A DNA stretch of 58,934 bases. It comes from a virus. The position numbers and the translations under genes are program-made. The notes below the pieces were generated by a model. That model made no database searches, had not been told where the DNA came from, and worked only from the letters and a program-made list of their open reading frames with translations. Location: the IMG/VR virus record IMGVR_UViG_3300037852_000224, positions 1-58,934 of that record. One strand, 5' to 3'. Below are positions 22,390 to 30,721 of this stretch, one piece after another; positions within the stretch are counted from its first letter, which is position 1; each line of letters starts with the position of its first letter.

Positions 22390-23687
22390 GGGATGCGGGC
22401 TACTCCTTTAAAAGTGAGCGTTACCGTGGGGCCGGTGCCGCTGAGAGGGGAACCTACAAAGTTAATAAAAGACTGCCCCGCTCCGGGGGAGATGAGGACG
22501 GCGCCGGGATCGTCGGTGAGTTGGTTGTAAACCTGCACCTTGGGCGTCCAGGAGCCGAAGGATGGACTGGTGGCGAGGTAGAGGATGGAGGAATCGCCTA
22601 CGGTGGTGTCACCGGGTTGAGCGGCAAACCAGAGCATGGAGACGATACCACTGGAGACGGAGATGGCACCGGCGATGATGTTGGCGTTGGCGGCGATGGC
22701 GCCGGGGTCTACGGCAGTGTCGATGGTCCAGACAGGGGCGGAGGAGGGGGAACCGTAGAGGACGATAGGGATGGGGAAAGTGCCGGTGGGATCGTAACCG
22801 GCGGCGGAGACGATGAGTTTACCGCCGGAGACGACGCCTTGGCCAATCCAGATTTCGTTTCCGCCGTAGGTGGGGAAGGTATGAGGCGAACCCAATACGT
22901 TGGCGGAGGAGAAGGATAGGTAGTAAGTGTTGGGGGTGTTATCGGATAGGAAAATGTGGCAGGTTTGCAAGATTGGATCGAAAACCAATTCCATCCAACT
23001 GTTACCCGCGTATACTCCCCCGGCGTTTTGACGTTGGAGGGTGTGGCCGCCAGTGAAGAATGAGGATACAGTCTGTGGTGCCCCCCAGACACCGGAAGCG
23101 TAAACCGCTACGTTGAGGACTGTATTGCTGCTGGTGGTGTAGAACGCCACTAGGGACCCATCGGCCCGTTTGACCAGAGCGGAGCATCCGGTGGTGGATG
23201 GGCCACCGGTGCCGTAGGCGGCCCCGAATGTGCCGGTTGAGAAATTGAAATCGACAAATTGAAGTGGAGAGAGGGCCAATTGGCTGGCGGGAGGATAGCA
23301 GACTGTGGCCGCCGGGGAAGCGCCGTCCCAGTACACACCGTAAAACCCGCCGCCGTTTAGGGCGAGAGTGCCGGTGATGGTGATGTGATCGGAGAGGGTC
23401 CAGGTGGAGCCGCCGTTGGAGGAGACGTAGACCTTAATAGCACTGGAACCGACTGCGATAGTTTGAAGAAATAGGAACAGCTTGCCGCCTACGGAGAATA
23501 GATGGATGTTGGCGTTGGCCGATTGGGAAGCGGACGTAGACGCGGATTTATCGATGAGGACGGGAGTGTAGGGTGGAGAACCACCAGTGGCCTTCATCCA
23601 AATGGTGGAGAATTGATAGCCAAACGGTTCTGATGTTGCTACACCGTCGAACACCAGATTAAACGGGATGCGGGAAGAGGATGGCAT
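22383..23687 (-). CDS. Sialidase-like beta-propeller protein
   Basis: 434 aa without signal peptide. An Asp-box-like element (VYVSSNGGSTWTL) and repeated SGGKLFLF / DGSLVAFY / SGGKLIVSA strands point to a six-bladed sialidase/BNR-type propeller. The last 15 residues (VTLTFKGVARIPC) match the start of the neighbouring double-domain protein (LIFKGVRRIPC), a strand shared by several proteins in this cluster. Likely a receptor-binding spike or glycan-binding protein. Confidence 0.65.
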   Translation of the reverse strand: MPSSSRIPFNLVFDGVATSEPFGYQFSTIWMKATGGSPPYTPVLIDKSASTSASQSANANIHLFSVGGKLFLFLQTIAVGSSAIKVYVSSNGGSTWTLSDHITITGTLALNGGGFYGVYWDGASPAATVCYPPASQLALSPLQFVDFNFSTGTFGAAYGTGGPSTTGCSALVKRADGSLVAFYTTSSNTVLNVAVYASGVWGAPQTVSSFFTGGHTLQRQNAGGVYAGNSWMELVFDPILQTCHIFLSDNTPNTYYLSFSSANVLGSPHTFPTYGGNEIWIGQGVVSGGKLIVSAAGYDPTGTFPIPIVLYGSPSSAPVWTIDTAVDPGAIAANANIIAGAISVSSGIVSMLWFAAQPGDTTVGDSSILYLATSPSFGSWTPKVQVYNQLTDDPGAVLISPGAGQSFINFVGSPLSGTGPTVTLTFKGVARIPC

Positions 23688-23697
23688 GCGTTCCAGT

Positions 23698-24363
23698 CTA
23701 CCGCGAGTAAAACCAGCCGCTTAATGATGCCACTACAGAGGCATCGGGGGCCAACACACCACGACCGGAGGCGAAGAAATCGGCGTAGACTGTGACGAGG
23801 TCGCCAGAGTACACACGGAGACTGGAATTGGGAGTGGGCACGGGGATGGTAAGTGACCCGATAGAGAATTGCACGTTGCCTAAGTCGCGGAGGAAACGTG
23901 GAGTGGCGATGGCGTCTGCCGCCACACGCCATGCTAAGGTACCGGAGCCTTCAATGAATCCAGTTGATCCACTGGTGCCGGGGGTGGTGCCTAGGACGAC
24001 TGTATCGATTACACCGTCGTAGCCGATGGGGACGGTGAATGATAATACCGCTACGAGTGTATCCCCTGCCACTGGCGGATTGGTGCCGACCAGGATGGAG
24101 TTAATCTCCCGGAATCGCCTGCCTGAATCCGGCATGGCGATGTAGGGTTTAAGGATGTACGGTTCTCTCCCACGGGGGCAGCAGATTTGATTGAGGCCGC
24201 CAGCCACAACCTCATCCCATAGGCATTTTTCCGCCTGTAGACACTGGTCGTACACATTACCAGGGGGACGATTGGAGATTCTTCCAATGTCCATGTAGGT
24301 GCGGACTTGCGGCGGGAGCACTGAAGTTCCGAATCCCGCGATGGTGTAAGGAAGTTGGGGCAT
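23698..24363 (-). CDS. Jelly-roll-like virion/spike candidate ending GWFYSR
   Basis: 221 aa. The N-terminal third is mixed with Cys (QAEKCLWDEV, QICCPRG). The remainder is beta-rich: VAVLSFTVPIGYDGVIDTVVL, GSGTLAWRVAADA, NVQFSIGSL, LRVYSGDLVTVYADF, then a closing SGWFYSR. This layout recalls a conserved type of beta-sandwich virion protein in environmental phages whose function is unknown. Good ribosome site AAAGGAAT. A capsid, vertex or spike part is inferred. Confidence 0.6.
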   Translation of the reverse strand: MPQLPYTIAGFGTSVLPPQVRTYMDIGRISNRPPGNVYDQCLQAEKCLWDEVVAGGLNQICCPRGREPYILKPYIAMPDSGRRFREINSILVGTNPPVAGDTLVAVLSFTVPIGYDGVIDTVVLGTTPGTSGSTGFIEGSGTLAWRVAADAIATPRFLRDLGNVQFSIGSLTIPVPTPNSSLRVYSGDLVTVYADFFASGRGVLAPDASVVASLSGWFYSR

Positions 24364-24372
24364 GCGATTCCT

Positions 24373-24963
24373 TTAATAGTTGGGTCCACGCTTACCGTTG
24401 TGGTGGAAACCGGGGTTGCCATCGAATGCGTAAGGCTGTGGGCCGGGACGCGGCGCGGCGGTGAACAGGACCAATTGGACGGCTTGAGTGGAACTGGAAT
24501 TGTTGTAAATCTCCACGTTGACTAGTCCGGGGTCGGAGATTAACCGTGGCTGAGAGAGTAGGAACGGCGCCCGTTGAATTCCAGTGGGGGAAGCGCTGAA
24601 CAGTGACCCCAGGGCATAGTCGGAGAAGATGGGCGTTTCAGTGCACGCATCGGTGACTTGGATGTGGAAATTGGAGTTGGCGCCACCGGCTGTAATCACC
24701 GCGAGGAGCCAGCCGTACAAGTAGGAACCTGGGTCGATTGACAATTGCTGTTCCACTTGGGAGTACGCCGGGATGTCGCCGATGGGATTGTTGTTGGCCC
24801 CGCCGCCGGGGGAGGGGTTTTCAGGAGTGGGGACGACGTAAGCCTTGAACTGGTAGGAGCTGGCGAGACGCAGGGTCTCCATTTGAGCCAGCACGGACGC
24901 CCGATGAGAGATCGGGAGGAGCAGTTGGCTAAGGGAGTAAGTGAAACCGTCGATTGGGTCCAT
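24373..24963 (-). CDS. Single jelly-roll-like virion protein candidate
   Basis: 196 aa. Core pattern LSIDPGSYLYGWLLAVI..GG..FHIQVTD..PRLISDPGLVNVEIYNNSS..VQLVLF aligns by eye with the 137-aa neighbour (LSIQTDADFMFRGLLF..GGFQIRLYDG..PAGGRITIDIQDLSG..GQILFLG). It probably belongs to the same family and so to the virion shell or spike. A Gly/Asn/Pro loop (NPSPGGGANNNP) interrupts the first half. Confidence 0.6.
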   Translation of the reverse strand: MDPIDGFTYSLSQLLLPISHRASVLAQMETLRLASSYQFKAYVVPTPENPSPGGGANNNPIGDIPAYSQVEQQLSIDPGSYLYGWLLAVITAGGANSNFHIQVTDACTETPIFSDYALGSLFSASPTGIQRAPFLLSQPRLISDPGLVNVEIYNNSSSTQAVQLVLFTAAPRPGPQPYAFDGNPGFHHNGKRGPNY

Positions 24964-24976
24964 GGTGGATTGTGGT

Positions 24977-25882
24977 TTATGGTATCAGGCTTAAAACGTC
25001 GAAACGGATAACGCTGTTGACTTTGTACGTAATTCCCGGCGAGGGAAAGAAATTAAGCGGATTATTGGCCGCGTTGACGTAATGGCACAGACGATTGCAA
25101 TTGACCGGGCCGTTCGACCGTGCCCGCCAATTGTTGTCGTAAAGTACCATTTGGAACTCCGGGTGGTTGGGGTCCTGTGAATTGGTCACTCCACCGGCAT
25201 TGGTGAAAGTGTATTCAATACGGCGGAGTTCAAAATCATTGTCCTGAATCGGGATGGTGAATTGGACTGGGCTACCTGGGCCTGTGGCGGTGGCGTCGGT
25301 GTTGAGAGTGAATGTGATGGAATAGGAGAAGTCCTCTTCCTTATACGCGTAGTCGCTGGGGGCAGGGTCAGAGACGGCGCTCATTTCACGACGAACCCCG
25401 TAGAAGGCCAGTTGCGACACTGGGGTGACAGCGGTCAAGTCCAGTGCCAACTGCACATTGGATAAGTCGAAGCGGAGAGCGGAGTTAAGGGGGAATTCCT
25501 TCTCCGGCAGTACCGCAGTGTTGGTGTTGGAATTGGAAAACACACTCACCGGCACGTCGAAAAACAACCGTGTGGATGCGTCGTAGATTTGAATCTTTCC
25601 CCAGGTGGATACCGCCCCGGCGCCGGACAGTGTGGAACTTGCCCCGCCCCATGCGCGGAGTACAAACCCACCATCCTGAATCTCAATGGGGATGTAAGCG
25701 TAGGATTGACCGTTGATTAATCCCTTCTGTCCTGGGTTGTAAACGTAGACGTAGAAATAATCTCCATACCCTTCCGGCGTTTTGTAATCGTACATCCCCG
25801 CGCTCCTTTTCACCGTTGCGTCCGAGAATGCGCATGGAATCCTCCGCACCCCCTTGAATATCAATGTGGCTGTGGCGGCCAT
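24977..25882 (-). CDS. Tandem-duplicated (double) jelly-roll-like protein; capsid candidate
   Basis: 301 aa made of two homologous halves. Half 1 (about 8-150) and half 2 (about 160-301) share F-[KY]-GVRR, DYxYK, [YF]xIPIxxQDxxFxLR, a xIYD/xLYD turn and NSxxRFD[LV]S in the same order. Each half also resembles the one-domain protein 25883-26296. Two fused beta barrels is the architecture of double jelly-roll capsid proteins; whether this is the true major capsid cannot be decided from sequence. Starts directly at the upstream stop (TAAATG), so it is coupled to its one-domain relative. Confidence 0.7.
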   Translation of the reverse strand: MAATATLIFKGVRRIPCAFSDATVKRSAGMYDYKTPEGYGDYFYVYVYNPGQKGLINGQSYAYIPIEIQDGGFVLRAWGGASSTLSGAGAVSTWGKIQIYDASTRLFFDVPVSVFSNSNTNTAVLPEKEFPLNSALRFDLSNVQLALDLTAVTPVSQLAFYGVRREMSAVSDPAPSDYAYKEEDFSYSITFTLNTDATATGPGSPVQFTIPIQDNDFELRRIEYTFTNAGGVTNSQDPNHPEFQMVLYDNNWRARSNGPVNCNRLCHYVNAANNPLNFFPSPGITYKVNSVIRFDVLSLIP

Positions 25883-26296
25883 TTAGTATTTGTACCGGTT
25901 CGCTCCCAGGAATAGGATCTGCCCGCTGTTGGCGGCGCCACTTAGGTCTTGGATGTCGATGGTGATTCTCCCTCCGGCTGGGTACCACACTTCAGGGAAG
26001 TAGGGGTAGGGGTCGCCAGCGGAATTGGGCATGCACAGGGAGTTAATCAGCCCCGCGCTTAAAGCATATTGCTGACCATCGTAGAGACGGATTTGGAATC
26101 CCCCGGTGGAGGTGAACAATAAGCCACGGAACATAAAATCCGCGTCGGTCTGGATGCTCAATGTGTTGCCCAGGGATAGTTGATTGGATGTAAGTGAGAA
26201 AGAAAATGGGTAGCCGTAGGCCACGTCCAGATAGCCGGACGGAACGTTCGTGGGCATCGTGCCCTGGATGGCGGCGGGGGAAATCGGGTTGGTCAT
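25883..26296 (-). CDS. Single jelly-roll-like protein; capsid/penton candidate
   Basis: 137 aa. Pattern IQTDADFMFRGLLFTSTGGFQIRLYDG, then LC, YPYFPEVWYPAGGRITIDIQDLSG and a closing strand GQILFLGANRYKY. It matches the second half of the two-domain neighbour (IQDNDFELRR..GG..FQMVLYD..LC..FFPSPG..IRFDV). GAGGAG ribosome site and a 241-bp untranslated leader with hairpins suggest strong, separately controlled expression. In PRD1-like viruses a single-barrel protein forms the penton; that comparison is inference. Confidence 0.65.
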   Translation of the reverse strand: MTNPISPAAIQGTMPTNVPSGYLDVAYGYPFSFSLTSNQLSLGNTLSIQTDADFMFRGLLFTSTGGFQIRLYDGQQYALSAGLINSLCMPNSAGDPYPYFPEVWYPAGGRITIDIQDLSGAANSGQILFLGANRYKY

Positions 26297-26537
26297 TGCG
26301 TCTCCTCTTGGATGATGGAATGTCGATGTTGAATATGCCGACCGGAGCGAGAGTTAGGCGGTGTGGCTACCCCTCGCCCCTGCCAGCGTTGCACGCATCA
26401 CTGGATGCCCATCCAAAACACCCAGTGGAGTGCAGATTGAGTCCCATGCCAAGGGGGAATAATCCCGGCACGGGGCTCAAACACAGGGGGATGAGTATAG
26501 AGGCCGAAACCACCATGCCCATCCCCAATCGCGTGGT
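26297..26537 (-). other. 241-bp untranslated region with hairpins
   Basis: No open frame of note. It lies between the 225-aa virion candidate and the jelly-roll genes, and contains the hairpin 26439-26478 and a short palindrome TGGATGCCCATCCA at about 26402-26415. It may hold a processing site, attenuator or internal promoter. Confidence 0.6.
26439..26478 (-). terminator. Hairpin downstream of virion gene (terminator or processing site)
   Basis: Arms GAGTCCCATGCC and GGCACGGGGCTC pair over 12 positions with one G-T and one mismatch; the loop can fold further (GGG/CCC). There is no T-run on the leftward side, so it is more likely an attenuating or mRNA-stabilising hairpin than a full terminator. 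Confidence 0.5.
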
Positions 26538-27215
26538 TTACTGGACGCCGCGAGCGTGCAGACCGTCGAGCAGCATGCGCAGAGTGGCGCCGGTGCCACC
26601 ACTGCCAGAGGCCGCGAGTACCGCCGCCGACCCGACCAATTGACCGAAGAACGACGCTTGGTTGTCGATCACGATGTTAATGGCGAGTTCATGCCGGTGT
26701 CCCTTGGCCGGTAGGCCGTTGGAATAAGCCGAAGTGGCGGAGGCAGTGGAGAATCCTGCGATTCCGGTACCGGAATTGTAGAACGGCACGGGTCCACGGT
26801 TGTAATACTTCTGGCCGATCCACAGTTCCAGTTCGAACGAAGTGGAGATCAGGATCGCGTCGGCAAGCAGAATGTTCGGCCACCAGTCGAAATTGATGCC
26901 CATAACGGCGAACGCTTCCGGCGCGTCCAATCGCTTGGGTGACGTTACGTTGGTGTACGCCAGATTCTTCGCGGCGGCGCTGCCACCAATCGGCGTGAGG
27001 TTCGCCGTCGGGTTGGTGAAGAATTGCGTGTTGTTCGCAACGGTTCCAGCGGCGGCGGTCTGTACGGTGTCGTACAAAGGCTCGTGCTGAACGTCCATTG
27101 CGTTAGCTTGGAACGTTGTGCCATTGAATTGGCTGTAGATCCACGCTTGTTGTTCGGAACTGATTTGCCCACCCGCAGACATCATCTGGGGAGTGGCGGT
27201 TGCACCTGCGGACAT
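26538..27215 (-). CDS. Major virion protein candidate
   Basis: 225 aa from ATG 27215 (AAGGAG upstream). The segment FAVMGINFDWWPNILLADAILISTSFELELWIGQKYYNRGPVPFYNSG is followed by a Gly/Ala/Ser loop, then GHRHELAINIVIDNQASFFGQL, a beta-rich pattern. Hairpins flank the gene on both sides (27256-27294 upstream, 26439-26478 downstream), as for a highly expressed structural gene. Major capsid, minor capsid or spike cannot be distinguished by eye. Confidence 0.6.
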   Translation of the reverse strand: MSAGATATPQMMSAGGQISSEQQAWIYSQFNGTTFQANAMDVQHEPLYDTVQTAAAGTVANNTQFFTNPTANLTPIGGSAAAKNLAYTNVTSPKRLDAPEAFAVMGINFDWWPNILLADAILISTSFELELWIGQKYYNRGPVPFYNSGTGIAGFSTASATSAYSNGLPAKGHRHELAINIVIDNQASFFGQLVGSAAVLAASGSGGTGATLRMLLDGLHARGVQ

Positions 27216-27255
27216 ATTATTCAAGTCTCCTTGTGGAATTTGGTTTCAACCTGCA

Positions 27256-27294
27256 CAGGGAGGGATGGGGACGAATCCCCACCGCGACTCCCTG
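27256..27294 (-). terminator. Stem-loop with UUCG tetraloop
   Basis: Outer stem CAGGGAG/CTCCCTG (7 bp) encloses an inner GGGGA-TTCG-TCCCC on the minus strand, a 5-bp stem with a UUCG tetraloop. It lies between the arginine-rich gene and the virion-candidate gene. No T-run follows, so mRNA stabilisation or processing is as likely as termination. Confidence 0.6.
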
Positions 27295-27333
27295 CATGGA
27301 TTACTGAATGAATCGTGGACTGTGCGTCGTGTG

Positions 27334-28359
27334 TTACCGCCGCATCCCGAACGCGCCACGGAACGCTCCGACGCCGGACGGTGGGGTCTTGCTCACCGGA
27401 GCCAGCATCATCGGCATTCCCGCTTTAATGGGGTTCTGCGGGACAACAAAACTCCCCGCCATGATATCCCCCATACCGGACAATGCAAGCGCGTTGGTCA
27501 GCGATGGAGGAGCGATGATGGTCAGGATCTGACTGGCCGCCTGCGCCAGCCCGCCCAACATTACTGCATCCCCAAACGGTTCACCAACAAATTTGCGCCC
27601 TGCCCACCCGGCGGCAAACGCCCCGCCGACGGTGATGGCCACTCCCATCCACGGACTCCCCCCGCCGAGACTGGTGATACTCGCCGGAAGCAATGTGGGT
27701 AAGTACTTGGTCGCAGCCACGCCGATGAGAATCCCACCGGTCATGGTCAACAGGTCTTTGCCCGAGCTGCGCCCAAAAATCGACGGGTTGCGATGACGCA
27801 TGGTGTAACGCCGGTGGGAATTATGCCGACGCCGACGATGCCTCACTACTCCCGTGTTGTGCCGACGATACCGGCGGCGGCGGTGAACCGGGGGGTTGTG
27901 CGCCACTCGGGTACGCCGACGATGCATTGTGTATCTCCGCCTGCGCCGGGGAACCGCAGCACGCGTGTTACGGCGGCGGCGGCGGATACTGGTCTTACGT
28001 TTACGTGCTGCCACTGACTTTGTTCTCCTTTTTCTTGGATTGATCGCGCCCAGTTCGATGAGGATCGGATTGGGCCGTACTGCGGCACGACGGCGGCGAG
28101 TGTATCGCTTACGTCGTGAATGCACAGGACGGGAGGTAGGGTTGGCCCGTACTCCCCGCTTGCGCAATTCCTTTTTCAATTGCTTGACCGAATACCGCTT
28201 GATGACGGCGCCTGTACGCCGACGGTGGGCGGTGCGCTTACCATGGGATGATGCGTTCCGCTTTAGGAATCTTCCCTTGGAGTTACGTTTTAACGAGAAT
28301 CGTTTGCGACCGGCGCGGCGTGGATTCGAGATCCGGCGGACCAGTCTGACAGTTGCCAT
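27334..28359 (-). CDS. Arginine-rich (protamine-like) protein fused to a membrane domain
   Basis: 341 aa. Residues 1-195 are extremely basic, with runs such as RRRRRYTMHRRRTR and repeated RxNP elements. Residues about 205-300 are hydrophobic: LLTMTGGILIGVAATKYL, MGVAITVGGAFAAGWAG, AVMLGGLAQAASQIL. The end carries SGMGDIMAGSFVVPQNPI, shared with other virion candidates. A DNA-condensing tail on a membrane protein could tie the packaged genome to a virion membrane; the idea is inference. Good ribosome site AAGGAG. Confidence 0.75.
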   Translation of the reverse strand: MATVRLVRRISNPRRAGRKRFSLKRNSKGRFLKRNASSHGKRTAHRRRTGAVIKRYSVKQLKKELRKRGVRANPTSRPVHSRRKRYTRRRRAAVRPNPILIELGAINPRKRRTKSVAARKRKTSIRRRRRNTRAAVPRRRRRYTMHRRRTRVAHNPPVHRRRRYRRHNTGVVRHRRRRHNSHRRYTMRHRNPSIFGRSSGKDLLTMTGGILIGVAATKYLPTLLPASITSLGGGSPWMGVAITVGGAFAAGWAGRKFVGEPFGDAVMLGGLAQAASQILTIIAPPSLTNALALSGMGDIMAGSFVVPQNPIKAGMPMMLAPVSKTPPSGVGAFRGAFGMRR

Positions 28360-28408
28360 TTACATTACTCCTTCCTTCCTGTATGTCGTGTCGTGTCCTG
28401 GTCCCCTA

Positions 28409-28777
28409 CTACGTCGTGATCGAATTGGGCCGCATGATCGCGATTTCACTGGTGAATCCAGACCCAGTGGCGGCGGTTTTACTCACCGTCACAGTGTTGG
28501 AATCCGTCAGTACGACGTTCGGCGGAGTGGTTACCGCTGTCGTCCCAGTCTGTGACGCCAAACGGAAATCGACAATCGGGAATCCAAATCCCAATCCGAA
28601 TCCCGCGACCGCCATGTTGTGTACTACCGCTGCGGTAGTGTCTGCATCGCCCATAATCACCTGAGCGGTGACCGTGGAGATGTCCACTGCTTGTGCGGCG
28701 GTAGGAGGTACGGTCCCGGCGACAAAACCGTTGCCGGTTAACTGCCCCGCGTACCTGTAATTGATTGTTGCTGCCAT
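28409..28777 (-). CDS. Small abundant structural protein candidate
   Basis: 122 aa, Ala/Thr/Val/Gly-rich, beta-type (VVHNMAVAGFGLGFGFPIVDFRLA), no Cys. The strongest ribosome site of the region (AAAGGAGG, 6 nt before ATG) suggests heavy translation. Probably a small capsid, decoration or spike-base protein; no family recognised. Confidence 0.6.
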   Translation of the reverse strand: MAATINYRYAGQLTGNGFVAGTVPPTAAQAVDISTVTAQVIMGDADTTAAVVHNMAVAGFGLGFGFPIVDFRLASQTGTTAVTTPPNVVLTDSNTVTVSKTAATGSGFTSEIAIMRPNSITT

Positions 28778-28803
28778 TTACTGCCTCCTTTCTTCCTTTC
28801 GTT

Positions 28804-30351
28804 CTATACCGCCGCTGGACATGCAAACACAGGGACAATGTCCTCGTCCTTTGCGTCCATTCGTGGTAGCTTCGGAGCCTTGGATGGTGGAGCAGGGACA
28901 GTGGCAGTGTTAAACTTCACTCCCCCCGCAGGCAAAGTTAAAATGTCACGTAACTTTAAGTGTGGAACGGCCACACGGCGGTCCACGTAAATCTGGAATC
29001 CCTTGTCGATGGCACGGGAGCAGAAGGATACGTCTTCACCGCTGAAATCGAATCCCCCGCCGTCCACGCCGGTGTCGGTTCGAATTAACGGTGAGAACGC
29101 CAATGGGGTCATGGCTTCAAGTAAACTGCGGCGGAACAGTACAACCGGGAATCCCGTGTAATCCACCCGGTGGAAATCGGCACATTCCGGCCCCAGGAAT
29201 TCTTCCTCTGGGATAGGGATGGTGGTATTGTCGTTGGCCAATGCCCCACACGATATCTTCCGCTCCGTATGGACGAACGGCGTGCCGATTAACGTCCACC
29301 CGGCGACCATCGCGGCGTGTGGAGCGTACTCCAGGTCGGTAATCAATTGCAGGACGTTGGCCAGTGTGACGAGGTTGTCATCGTCAATCGACAACATGTA
29401 GTCCACCGGGGGAGTAATCGCCAGCGCCTCCCGTGCCGCGACGATTCGCGTCTGATACACATTGGAGGAATTGAACTGGATGACGATGGCGTGATGATAT
29501 TGGCCAATGGTGGAGATTAACGTGGTCCATGCGTTCACCCATGCGGCACTAAACGTCTCCCCGGAGACACACAGAGCGATCCTTCGCCGTGGGATAGGGG
29601 CAGTGGTGGCGATAGCGGTATGGGTGGCTATGTCCACTTCCTTAAACCCGTTTGCCCGCCGCGCCATGAACAACTGCTGCCCTAGATTGTACGCCGTCTG
29701 CCGATTCTGCGCCGCGTAGGCGCCATCCATCTGCACGGTGGAGTCGAAGTAGGGGTGACGATGGGGGAACAGGATGGAGCGATCCATCCGCACGATGACG
29801 CATTCCCCGTTCGATTCGTCCTGTATTGCGTGCTCACAGAGGTCGTTGTCGGAGTACATGGATTCGTACCCTGGATAGAGGAGGTATCCAAGGGAGTGGT
29901 AACGCTCACGAGAGACGATGGGCATAGGCATGATGCGGCGTTCCACTTCATGTGGAGTTCCTGTGTTGACCCAGACAACGAATCGGGACTCATCCCCGGC
30001 CTGTGAAGTAATCGCCTGCTCCATCAGCGTGTCCCAATGCAGGGCTGGGTACTGGTCGTCGGCGTTGACAATGAACACATCGCCAGTAGCGTACTTGGCG
30101 GCGAGGTTGACACCGTCCACGTAGCACTTGCGTTCTGTGTTCCAGACCAATTTATCCTTGTGTCCGCCAAATCTCTCCAGATCCATGAAACCGTTGGGCC
30201 ATTCCTCTTCCTTTTCCGTAAACCCCCATCTCTTATCCGCGCACAACACGTACTCCACGTTAGATGGATTGTCCGCCGCCGCAATCCACGCGTTGTATAC
30301 TTCCTTCCACTTCCCCGGTCGTGCACTGGTGTGTAAAATGCTAAACGTCAT
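28804..30351 (-). CDS. Two-domain glycosyltransferase
   Basis: 515 aa. Domain 1 (about 1-240): TFSILHTSARPGKWKEVYNAW, FIVNADDQYPALHWD. Domain 2 (about 250-500): RRIALCVSGETFS, YMLSIDDDNLVTLANVLQLI (DxD), AAMVAGWTLIG, FDFSGEDVSFCSRAIDKGF. Both look like GT-A folds. An enzyme inside the virion-gene block suggests glycosylation of virion proteins or cell-surface sugars; the sugar is unknown. ATGA-coupled to the Cys-rich gene upstream. Confidence 0.8.
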   Translation of the reverse strand: MTFSILHTSARPGKWKEVYNAWIAAADNPSNVEYVLCADKRWGFTEKEEEWPNGFMDLERFGGHKDKLVWNTERKCYVDGVNLAAKYATGDVFIVNADDQYPALHWDTLMEQAITSQAGDESRFVVWVNTGTPHEVERRIMPMPIVSRERYHSLGYLLYPGYESMYSDNDLCEHAIQDESNGECVIVRMDRSILFPHRHPYFDSTVQMDGAYAAQNRQTAYNLGQQLFMARRANGFKEVDIATHTAIATTAPIPRRRIALCVSGETFSAAWVNAWTTLISTIGQYHHAIVIQFNSSNVYQTRIVAAREALAITPPVDYMLSIDDDNLVTLANVLQLITDLEYAPHAAMVAGWTLIGTPFVHTERKISCGALANDNTTIPIPEEEFLGPECADFHRVDYTGFPVVLFRRSLLEAMTPLAFSPLIRTDTGVDGGGFDFSGEDVSFCSRAIDKGFQIYVDRRVAVPHLKLRDILTLPAGGVKFNTATVPAPPSKAPKLPRMDAKDEDIVPVFACPAAV

Positions 30352-30719
30352 TGGATGGTCATTCCCCTCTTCAAATCGTTTTCACGATACGGCAGCCTGT
30401 GTCCTCTCAACCGCTCCAAGTACACTGTATCCATGCTCTCCATGGTCGGCACCCCTGGAATCAATTGAGCACGCATGCTCCCGATGTATTTGTCACAATC
30501 CTCTGTACACCCTGTCCCACTCGCACACCCAAGGCAGCAAAACTGACTACACCACTCCGCTGAAGCAGTGCAGGCGAAACGGTCACACTCCGATTTCTTA
30601 CATGCGTAGAAGTGTACGATATAGCGTTTGCCCACCGGCTCCGGCCCAAACGCAAAAGCGGAATACACTTTCACGTTCACAGCCGAATTGTCAAACCCAG
30701 GTTTAAACTTGTTCTCCAT
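30348..30719 (-). CDS. Cysteine-rich small protein
   Basis: 123 aa from ATG 30719. Contains a dense Cys region (ACKKSECDRFACTASAEWCSQFCCLGCASGTGCTEDC) of eleven cysteines, consistent with metal binding or disulfides. Begins just after the stop of the 634-aa protein. Not recognised. Confidence 0.65.
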   Translation of the reverse strand: MENKFKPGFDNSAVNVKVYSAFAFGPEPVGKRYIVHFYACKKSECDRFACTASAEWCSQFCCLGCASGTGCTEDCDKYIGSMRAQLIPGVPTMESMDTVYLERLRGHRLPYRENDLKRGMTIQ

Positions 30720-30721
30720 GT

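Noticed and set aside
26330-26460. tRNA or known riboswitch in the 241-bp leader before the jelly-roll genes
   Set aside because: Hairpins are present, but no tRNA cloverleaf or recognisable riboswitch core could be built.
27896-28555. Long rightward frame rich in Arg opposite the arginine-rich gene
   Set aside because: It is the antisense shadow of a repetitive basic gene, with no start signals and no protein-like features.
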